A stretch of 64,000 nucleotides of DNA from Tautonia marina (GTDB lineage Bacteria; Planctomycetota; Planctomycetia; Isosphaerales; Isosphaeraceae): NCBI RefSeq assembly GCF_009177065.1, contig NZ_WEZF01000014.1, forward strand, positions 124,001 through 188,000. Direction: 5' to 3'. Position numbers and translations under genes: made by a program. Shown here one piece after another: positions 58,218 to 64,000 of the stretch (its first letter is position 1; each line of letters opens with the position of its first letter). The notes beneath the pieces were generated by a model that did no database searches, was not told the DNA's origin, and saw nothing but the letters and a program-made list of their open reading frames with translations.

Positions 58218-58829
58218 TTACTGCGTCAGCTCGACCTCGGGCGGCGGCGGCGAAGGAATCGAGCGCGGAGCGGCGGTCGGGATCTCGTCGGGCGTGACCG
58301 AGGCGTGCGACTCGCGGTACGCCGCGGCGGGCCGGGGCCGGGGACGAGTCCGTCGCTGTTCGAACTGCTCCGGATTCTCGGGCTTGAGCAACCGAGGCGG
58401 ATCGGTCGGCAGCAACTGGTCGAGCGCGACGTACTCCTTGACCAGCGTGTCGATCCTCGGATCGCGCCAGGCGCCCAGCGTCACGAGCGAGACGGCAACC
58501 AGCAGGCCGGCCGCCAGCCCTCCGGCCAGGGGCAAGGCCCAGGCGCGATGCGGTTCGAAGCCCCAGGCCGTGCGGGCTCGGGGGCGTCGGGCCTGACGGA
58601 GCCGTCGCGACAGATCGGGCCAGAGTGACGGGGCCTCCGCGACGATCGGCTCGTCGATCGCCGCGGCCGCCAGCACGCGCTGGCTGGCGCGGAGCGCTTC
58701 GAGCCGATGCCGGCAGTCGGGGCATCGCACAAGGTGGCGGTCAACCACCCAGCGGTCCAGGCCGAGGCTATCGCCTCCGGCCAGGAGCGGGAGGCGGGCC
58801 CGGACCCATGCACAGGTTTTAATCGGCAT
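58218..58829 (-). CDS. membrane anti-sigma factor with zf-HC2 domain (second pair)
   Basis: 203 residues from the ATG at 58829, which overlaps the end of the sigma gene by 11 nt. The N-terminal zf-HC2 pattern is C6, H32, C36 and C39 in RHLVRCPDCRHRLE. Transmembrane helix about residues 97-117 (LPLAGGLAAGLLVAVSLVTLG). Outside part short, with a Pro/Arg-rich tail (about 155-203). Binds the ECF sigma encoded upstream and holds it at the membrane. The overlap ties the two products' levels. A CTGGGGTC hairpin ends the operon. Confidence 0.85.
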   Translation of the reverse strand: MPIKTCAWVRARLPLLAGGDSLGLDRWVVDRHLVRCPDCRHRLEALRASQRVLAAAAIDEPIVAEAPSLWPDLSRRLRQARRPRARTAWGFEPHRAWALPLAGGLAAGLLVAVSLVTLGAWRDPRIDTLVKEYVALDQLLPTDPPRLLKPENPEQFEQRRTRPRPRPAAAYRESHASVTPDEIPTAAPRSIPSPPPPEVELTQ

Positions 58830-59574
58830 GAGGGGCCTCGGGGGAAAAGGCGTTCAAGGGGTCGGTCCCTCCCTGGTCCTGCTGAAGCATCCGGCGTTCC
58901 CAGAGCCGGCGGAACTGATCGCGGGCCTTGGCCAGCCGCCATCGGACGGTGGCCTCTCGTCGGCCGACGATCGCGGCGACCTCGGCCGACGAAAATCCTT
59001 CCAGGTCCCGCAAGACAAGAATCGTCCGGTCCTTGACCGGAAGCTGTTCCAGCACGAAGCGAACTTCCTGGGCCAGTTCTTCTCGGGGGCGGGGGTCGGG
59101 GTCAGACACGTCGAGGGCCGACGGGTTGCTCGGGTCGTCCTCCTCGCGTCGGCGGTCGATCGGCAACGAGGTCATCGGCGGACCCGATCGGCGGCGAAGC
59201 TGATCGACCCCCAGATTCACGGCCACCCGAAACAGCCACGGGCCAAATCGTCGACTCGTATCGAAGCGATCGAGCCGATGATACACCCGCCAGAGCGTTT
59301 CCTGCGCGAGGTCTCGCGCCAGTTCGTGGTCGTGAACCAGACGGGTCAGAACGCGGAGGAGCTTCCGCTCGTAGCGTCGAACCAGGGTGGCAAAGGCTTC
59401 CTCATCCCCTTCCCGGGCTCGTTCCACGAGCCGGGCATCGCCGGCGTCCTCGGCCAGGCCGGGACGGGCCACCAGACCGGGCTCGGTGTCCGAGCCGTCC
59501 GAAGCCGGGGCTCCGGGGCGGATTCCGGAAGATTGTAGAGGCATTTGCGTCGTCGGGTCGGGGTTTGGTCGCAT
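58819..59574 (-). CDS. ECF RNA polymerase sigma factor (second pair)
   Basis: 251 residues from the ATG at 59574; an ATG at 59544 is also possible, and neither has a strong ribosome-binding site. Region 2: DEEAFATLVRRYERKLLRVLTRL...DLAQETLWRVYHRLDRFDTSRRFGPWLFRVAVN; region 4: FSSAEVAAIVGRREATVRWRLAKARDQF. A long acidic linker (RREEDDPSNPSALDVSDPDPR) joins them. Overlaps the downstream zf-HC2 anti-sigma gene by 11 nt. Divergent from the double-GNAT gene (30-nt gap), whose promoter may be shared. Confidence 0.9.
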   Translation of the reverse strand: MRPNPDPTTQMPLQSSGIRPGAPASDGSDTEPGLVARPGLAEDAGDARLVERAREGDEEAFATLVRRYERKLLRVLTRLVHDHELARDLAQETLWRVYHRLDRFDTSRRFGPWLFRVAVNLGVDQLRRRSGPPMTSLPIDRRREEDDPSNPSALDVSDPDPRPREELAQEVRFVLEQLPVKDRTILVLRDLEGFSSAEVAAIVGRREATVRWRLAKARDQFRRLWERRMLQQDQGGTDPLNAFSPEAPHAD

Positions 59575-59604
59575 ATGATAAGTATACGGAGGGATGGCCC
59601 GCCC

Positions 59605-60630
59605 ATGTTGGAGGATTCGACCCCTTCCTTTCCCGATTCGGCCTCGAAATCCCGCCCCGAGCCTCCCCAGGCGGCTCGGGCGCTCGGGATCGGTCTGTGC
59701 CCTCCCGAAGAGAAAGCCGAAGCCCTCGCGGTCCTCTATCACCGGCTCTCGGCCACGACTCGGGCCAACATGATCGTCGAGTTGCTTCGCCAGGAATCCC
59801 GAGGCCACCTCGACCTTTCCGGGCTCTGGATCGCCGCTCGCAAGCGACGCATCGTTGGGGCAATGCTCACCCAAGTGCTTGCAGGACGGGCGATTGCGAT
59901 CTGGCCGCCCGTCATCGTCCGAGCCTGGGGAGCCGCCTCCTTGGCCTCGTGCATGGTCCGCGAGGCGCTCCGCGTCTCAGAGGCTCGGGGAATTCGGCTG
60001 GCCCAGGCCCTCGTCGATGACAGCCAGCCGAAACAGACCGGCCTCGACCTGACTCGTGGCGGCCTGCCCTACGTCACCGACCTCCTTTACCTCGGCCGCC
60101 CAACCGCAAATCCTCTTCCCGTTCCCCCTGAAATTCCCAACCTGGAGTGGCAGGGGTATCGTCCCGATCGCCACGACGACTTTGCCCGCATGCTCGAACG
60201 GTCGTACAAGGGGAGTCTCGACATGCCCGAGTTGGCCGGTTTGCGCAGCCTCGACGACGTGATGCAGGGGCATCGGGCGCGCGGATCGTTCGATCCGGAG
60301 CGCTGGCGGTTGGGGTTCCTTCCGGGCCAGTCCGAGCCGGTGGCGGTCTTGCTGCTGCTGGCCGGCTCAGAATCGACCTGGGAGGTGTCTTATCTCGGCC
60401 TGGCGCCGGAGGCTCGCGGTCGAGGGCTTGGGCGTCGCGTGCTGGCCCATGCGCTCGATCTGACCCGGCCCCATGCCCATCGGCTGGAGCTGGCCGTCGA
60501 TGTGCGCAACCTCCCGGCCGATCGGCTCTATCAGCGGTGCGGCTTCCATGCCTTCGAACGCCGGAAGGTCCACCTCGTCGTCCTCGGCCAACCCGAGCCG
60601 CCCCTTCAAGACGGCTCGACGATCGGCTGA
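59605..60630 (+). CDS. two-domain GNAT acetyltransferase
   Basis: 341 residues from the ATG at 59605, with GGAGGG upstream. A mycothiol-synthase-like double GNAT layout: the N-terminal half (about residues 25-155) is degenerate; the C-terminal half (about 175-330) has VSYLGLAPEARGRGLGRRVLAHAL (acetyl-CoA loop RGRGLG) and AVDVRNLPADRLYQRCGFHAFERR. Acetylates a small molecule or protein; not identifiable. Its 3' end overlaps the phoU gene on the other strand by 25 nt. Divergent from an ECF sigma gene. Confidence 0.82.
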   Translation: MLEDSTPSFPDSASKSRPEPPQAARALGIGLCPPEEKAEALAVLYHRLSATTRANMIVELLRQESRGHLDLSGLWIAARKRRIVGAMLTQVLAGRAIAIWPPVIVRAWGAASLASCMVREALRVSEARGIRLAQALVDDSQPKQTGLDLTRGGLPYVTDLLYLGRPTANPLPVPPEIPNLEWQGYRPDRHDDFARMLERSYKGSLDMPELAGLRSLDDVMQGHRARGSFDPERWRLGFLPGQSEPVAVLLLLAGSESTWEVSYLGLAPEARGRGLGRRVLAHALDLTRPHAHRLELAVDVRNLPADRLYQRCGFHAFERRKVHLVVLGQPEPPLQDGSTIG

Positions 60631-61343
60631 GGATCGTCTCGACGCAGAATCGTCCCCTCCTTGACGTAGACGACCGTCTCGGCCAGGTTGGTGGCGTGGT
60701 CGGCAATCCGCTCCAGGTTGCGGGCGATATTGATCAGGTGCAGCCAGATGGTGACCTGGCCCGGATCCTGGCGGATCGACTTCTTCAGATCCTTGAGGAT
60801 CATCTGCCGGCGCCGATCAATCTCCCGGTCCCCCTTGATCACCTGCCGGGCCATGTCCGTATCGCCCCGGGTCAGGGCGTCGAGCGCATCGTGCACCTGT
60901 CCCAGGGCTTCGACCCCGAGATACTCCATCTGAGGAGGCAAGGGCACCGGCTCGTCGCGCCGGGCCAGCTTGCGGGCTCGCTTGGCGATGTGAGCCGCCA
61001 GGTCCCCCATCCGCTCCAGCTCGTAGCTGATCTTCAAGGCCGAGGTCACCAGGCGAAGGTCCGAGGCCACCGGCTGGTGCAGCGCCAGAATCCGAAGGCA
61101 ATCCTGCTCGATCCGGACCTGCCAGTGGTCGATCGTCGGCTCGTCGGCCTTCACCTCGTTGGCCAGCTCGACCTTCCCGGAACAGAGCGCCTGCACGCTC
61201 GATCGCAGCGAGGTCTCCACCACCGCGGCGAGCTTTAGCACCTCACTCCAAAGCACTTCCAGGTCGCGCACCAGGTGACGATTCAAGTACGAATGCGGCC
61301 TATCGCCACCGGTTCCCGTTCCGGTGTCCGGTTCCATCATCAT
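60606..61343 (-). CDS. phoU: phosphate signaling/transport regulator PhoU
   Basis: 245 residues from the first of three ATGs at 61343. Two PhoU repeats of three helices, each with metal-site motifs: ANEVKADEPTIDHWQVRIEQDCLRIL..., ELERMGDLAAHIAKRA, and IKGDREIDRRRQMILKDL...NLERIADHATNLAETVVY. Contacts PstB/PhoR and dampens phosphate starvation signalling. No pstSCAB or phoBR genes adjoin it. The tail overlaps the GNAT gene by 25 nt, so the two transcripts are antisense at the ends. Confidence 0.92.
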   Translation of the reverse strand: MMMEPDTGTGTGGDRPHSYLNRHLVRDLEVLWSEVLKLAAVVETSLRSSVQALCSGKVELANEVKADEPTIDHWQVRIEQDCLRILALHQPVASDLRLVTSALKISYELERMGDLAAHIAKRARKLARRDEPVPLPPQMEYLGVEALGQVHDALDALTRGDTDMARQVIKGDREIDRRRQMILKDLKKSIRQDPGQVTIWLHLINIARNLERIADHATNLAETVVYVKEGTILRRDDPQPIVEPS

Positions 61344-61837
61344 TGATGCGACTCATCTGCTCTGGCGTTCGGGCCCTTGGATGACCGGCAAAACCGCGTG
61401 AGACGCTACGAGGCAACTCTCATACCGACCGTTTACTCTACGGAATCCACTCGGATTCATCAATGCAAGATCGGTCTGGTTTGGCGAAGTCTCTCCGTGC
61501 GATCACACGTTCTTCATCAGATCGTCACGAGGGGGGGCGTGAAGGGTGCTTCCCGGCCGAAACCTTCGGAAGCGATGCCGCCCATCGTACACGAACGTCT
61601 CGATTTCTTCAAACGATTCGGCAGGGTTTTCTCCGGAAACCACGTCTCCGAGCCTCGACCATCGGCCAGACGCCGGAGTGTTCCGACTGGCAACGGGCCT
61701 CGAATCGAGGAGGGCTTCCCCCTCTCCCCGCACCAACGCACACGGCCCGAAGACCGGCGAAGCCATCGCCGAATCTCCGGGCCGTGTCCCTCATTGGGAT
61801 CAAGCTGATCAGGCGTCACCAACACCCGACCCCTCTC
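61344..61837. other. intergenic region, 494 nt
   Basis: Between the phoU start and the 3' end of the Pro-rich protein gene, both leftward. It should hold the phoU promoter (none clear) and has a branched hairpin (61740-61787) near the Pro-rich gene's end. Open frames across it look like noise. Confidence 0.4.
61740..61787 (-). terminator. branched hairpin after the Pro-rich protein gene
   Basis: ACACGGCCCG (61740-61749) and CGGGCCGTGT (61778-61787) form a 10-bp outer stem enclosing CGGCGA/TCGCCG (6 bp). About 50 nt past the leftward stop codon at 61838. Confidence 0.5.
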
Positions 61838-63592
61838 TCAATAGCGCTTGCCTTGCAAGGGCGGGCCGACGCCGTGCAGCGGGGCATAGATCAGGTCCGG
61901 CGGCACGAGATCGCCCGGCCGATAGTAGCCAAGGTCGTACTCGGCCTCGCTCGGCGTGTCCATGAGAGCCTTATATGGCCAGGTGACAATCTGCGCGGCC
62001 ATCAAGCCGGCCGAGAAGAACGGCTGGGCAAGCTGGTTCCGCTGCTGGCTCTGCTTCGGGTCGTCGAGCGGGTACGAGAGGAAGCGACCGACCGGACCGA
62101 GCTTCTGCTCGACGCTCTGGCCGTAACGCTCCAGGACCGGGTCCTGGAAGTAGAGCGGCAGGTGGCAGGTGGCTGCAGCCGACCAGTACTTCCGGCTCGG
62201 CGCGAACCGTCGAGGAGGCATCTCGACATAGTCCTCGGCCACCGGAATCGACTGGATCGGCCGGATTTCCGAGGGGCTTGGCGGTCGGGGCAACTCGATG
62301 GCGAGGCTCGACAGCTCGTCTTCCTCGTACATCGGCATCAAGGGGTCGTCCGGCAGCGGGGCCGGGTCAAACCCTTGACGCTGCGCTTCCTCCTGACGGC
62401 GGACGATCATCATGACCTCCTCCCGTTGCTCAGGAGTGAGCAGGTCGCGCGGGGGCTCGCTGTTCCGACGCCCCAGGCCGTTCAGTTCCATCGAGCCCCG
62501 CGATCCGTCCCCCAACTCGCGAGCCGACAGACTGGTGGGCCTCGGCGGTGCCGTCCGAGCCGGAGCGGGGGCCGCCATCGAGGGTTGTTCTTGCGCCGGC
62601 ATCGCGGCCCGAGGGGCGGCGCCTCGCTCGCCCAGCTCCATCAACTCCTCGGCCGACGGCGGCAAGGCGGGCAATTCGTCGGGAGGGCTCGGCGGGTTCG
62701 AGGCAACCGGCAGACGCTCCGGAGCCGCAGCGCCCAGGATCGCCGACGGCGATTCAACCGCCGGCTGTTCCAGAGCTTCGGGCAGTTGAGGCAACCCGTA
62801 GGGCGTCGATTCCGCATCCGGGGCCGGAGCCGGAGCCGTGGCCTGGCTCGGCAACGCGGGCAGATCGCTCGGCCCAGGCAGAGCCGGCGGCACGTCGCTC
62901 GACGGAGCGGCCGGGGCGATCGGCGGCAATTCGAGCCCTGCCGGCGCTTCGGGAGCCGGCAACGACTGAGCCGCCGACGGAAGCACGCGGGGGTCGATGC
63001 TGATCGGCTCGGGCGGGATGGGGGGCACCAGATCCGAGGCCGCCGGGGCGGCCGGGATGTTCGGGCTCGGGCCTGGACGCTCACCGCCGGTCAAGACCAC
63101 CCCATCGGGCGATCCAAGCGGGCCGGCGTCGGGCCGAGGAGGCTCGGCCAGCGCAATCGCTCCCGGCAGGGCTCCCGTCCGAGCGCGGCTCGGGCCGCGA
63201 CGCGCGGTCACCGTGCCCGAGTCGTCGCGGGATGCCTCGGGAGATCGCATCCCTTGCCGGGCGGCCTCGATCCCCTGACGCACTTCCTGCTGCTCTGCCT
63301 CGGAGAGTTCCCCGATCCTCGCCTCGGCTTCCCGGAACAGCGTCAAGGCCCGCAGATACTCGCCGTACCGCAGATAATCCTGTCCGTTGCGGAGCAGGTG
63401 TCTTGGTGACCGGGCCGAGGCCATCGGGTCACTCGATCCGATGGCCGCCGGCGCCTCGGGAGCCGAAGGGCTCGCACTCGGCCGGCCCGCCGGACGGTTT
63501 CCGTCCTGCGCGTAACTGGACGAAACGCTGGCCGCCGCGGCGGCCGTCAGCAGGGCTGTGGTCAGGGTTACGACCGGATAGAGACGACGCAC
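61838..63592 (-). CDS. exported proline-rich protein of unknown function
   Basis: 584 residues from a GTG at 63592 with AAGGAGG six nt upstream; the longer upstream frame is not used. Signal peptide LYPVVTLTTALLTAAAAASVSSSYA. Next a helical part with LLRNGQDYLRYGEYLRALTL (TPR-like, about residues 65-110). Residues about 140-370 are Pro/Ala-rich and disordered. After LTPEQREEVMMIVRRQEEAQRQ comes the conserved C-terminal part (about 470-584): RRFAPSRKYWSAAATCHLPLYFQDPVLERYGQ, then LSYPLDDPKQSQQRNQLAQPFFSAGLMAAQIVTWPYKALM. Probably an envelope protein. Confidence 0.75.
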   Translation of the reverse strand: MRRLYPVVTLTTALLTAAAAASVSSSYAQDGNRPAGRPSASPSAPEAPAAIGSSDPMASARSPRHLLRNGQDYLRYGEYLRALTLFREAEARIGELSEAEQQEVRQGIEAARQGMRSPEASRDDSGTVTARRGPSRARTGALPGAIALAEPPRPDAGPLGSPDGVVLTGGERPGPSPNIPAAPAASDLVPPIPPEPISIDPRVLPSAAQSLPAPEAPAGLELPPIAPAAPSSDVPPALPGPSDLPALPSQATAPAPAPDAESTPYGLPQLPEALEQPAVESPSAILGAAAPERLPVASNPPSPPDELPALPPSAEELMELGERGAAPRAAMPAQEQPSMAAPAPARTAPPRPTSLSARELGDGSRGSMELNGLGRRNSEPPRDLLTPEQREEVMMIVRRQEEAQRQGFDPAPLPDDPLMPMYEEDELSSLAIELPRPPSPSEIRPIQSIPVAEDYVEMPPRRFAPSRKYWSAAATCHLPLYFQDPVLERYGQSVEQKLGPVGRFLSYPLDDPKQSQQRNQLAQPFFSAGLMAAQIVTWPYKALMDTPSEAEYDLGYYRPGDLVPPDLIYAPLHGVGPPLQGKRY

Positions 63593-63598
63593 ACCGAG

Positions 63599-63605
63599 CC
63601 TCCTT
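63599..63605 (-). promoter_or_regulatory. Shine-Dalgarno fixing the GTG start at 63592
   Basis: AAGGAGG on the minus strand, 6 nt before GTG, directly ahead of a clear signal peptide. Confidence 0.75.
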
Positions 63606-63893
63606 GCTTGCCCTGAGCGGGGCCTTCCCCGCGCCGCGGCCGGGTCGAGTCCCGAGCACGAAGGCCCGATCGCCCTCGGCTCCATTCGATCCCGATTGCT
63701 TCCGTAATTCAGACGATCAACCGACCGAAGTTCCCGATCCGATCCGTTCGAATCCACCTGGGCCGATCTGACCCCGGACGTCCCCTTGTGATCGGGCCGG
63801 GCCGGGGCTCCGTATTGAGCTGGCTGAAGTCTTCCTGACCCAGCCTGACGACCGAAACGCGCGTGCCCCGTCTTCCCCATCGTGTTGGGGTGG

Positions 63894-63914
63894 CTGGGGT
63901 CATCCCGACCCCAG
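63894..63914 (-). terminator. CTGGGGTC hairpin repeat, copy 2
   Basis: CTGGGGTC and GACCCCAG with loop ATCCC, flanked by GTGG as in copy 1 (58178-58198). Lies 19 nt past the putative leftward stop codon at 63933. Confidence 0.6.
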
Positions 63915-63932
63915 TCGGAGGCCTCGTTCGAC

Positions 63933-64000
63933 TTAGACCGAATTGCGACTCGACTCCCCCTCAAACGCCGGACTGGTGTAATTGGGGGCTTCCTGGGTAA
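63933..64000 (-). CDS. probable C-terminal end of a leftward gene (cut by window edge)
   Basis: Minus-strand frame reading TQEAPNYTSPAFEGESSRNSV then TAA; the only readable support is a plausible polar C-terminus and a hairpin 19 nt past the stop codon, placed exactly as the copy behind the anti-sigma gene. No family can be told from 21 residues. Confidence 0.35.
   Translation of the reverse strand, partial: TQEAPNYTSPAFEGESSRNSV

Larger units (their letters stand above)
63593..63932. other. intergenic region, 340 nt
   Basis: Upstream of the Pro-rich protein gene and downstream of a probable leftward gene end at 63933. It contains the second copy of the CTGGGGTC hairpin. No further gene seen. 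Confidence 0.4.

Noticed and set aside
59575-59590. TATGATAAGTATAC as a strong bidirectional promoter between the ECF sigma and GNAT genes.
   Set aside because: Good -10-like hexamers on both strands but no matching -35 at 16-18 nt; kept only as a remark.
61463-63409. A 648-codon plus-strand frame opposite the Pro-rich protein.
   Set aside because: Arg/Gly-rich shadow; the minus-strand reading has a signal peptide and a perfect Shine-Dalgarno.

Overview
The window looks like a chromosomal piece of a high-GC planctomycete, most likely an Isosphaeraceae-type bacterium. That placement is inference from gene content: three DUF1559 proteins with pilin-like N-termini and the H-x-G-G-V-N-x-A-x-x-D-G-S signature, a Tat-exported DUF1501 protein, a PEP-CTERM protein, secreted proteins with an N-terminal L-E-x-R-T-L-L motif, delta-60 repeat proteins, and many genes with no named family. 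No rRNA, tRNA, CRISPR array, transposase or prophage was recognised.

Layout. 0-2.2 kb: tail of a DUF1559 gene, a lipoprotein and an FkbM methyltransferase. 2.2-5.7 kb: an envelope-stress-like cluster, with a CsbD/DUF883 protein divergent from four tightly packed or overlapping small membrane protein genes ending in a holin-like protein (compare E. coli yqjDE). 5.8-10.1 kb: an unknown exported protein, an unusual GspE-N plus SPFH/vault-like protein, and a DUF4058 protein. 10.3-15.5 kb: a Tat-exported Gfo/Idh/MocA oxidoreductase, a GT-C/YfhO-like membrane protein and a CoA-disulfide reductase-rhodanese fusion. 15.5-23.0 kb: a four-PAS hybrid histidine kinase, an ElaA-type and a RimJ-type acetyltransferase, rhamnulokinase and DUF1501. 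23.1-37.0 kb: a block of large secreted proteins (Gly/Arg/Pro repeat plus TPR protein, a SnoaL-like protein, an exported repeat protein, and two tandem 1300-residue delta-60/FG-GAP paralogues). 37.1-43.4 kb: lipase plus membrane partner, two GT4 glycosyltransferases, hypoxanthine phosphoribosyltransferase, a DUF7660-like protein and a PEP-CTERM protein. 43.9-47.7 kb: an ECF sigma/anti-sigma operon with a third secreted protein, LarE and a zinc-ribbon protein. 47.7-54.7 kb: a DUF1559-lipoprotein pair, GlgC, an LpqC-type esterase, another DUF1559 gene and a membrane-anchored protein. 55.1-64 kb: small membrane proteins, an alkaline phosphatase, a second ECF sigma/anti-sigma pair, a double-GNAT protein, PhoU, a Pro-rich exported protein and the probable 3' end of one more gene.

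Most transcription units are single genes or pairs. Clear intergenic hairpins close several of them. One hairpin sequence (CTGGGGTC, 5-nt loop, GACCCCAG) occurs twice as a probable terminator. Promoter-like TTGACA/TTGACG elements were found at four places. The strongest candidates for new biology are the GspE-N/SPFH fusion, the tandem delta-60/FG-GAP pair beside a third protein with the same secretion-type N-terminus, and the overlapping DUF883/holin cluster.
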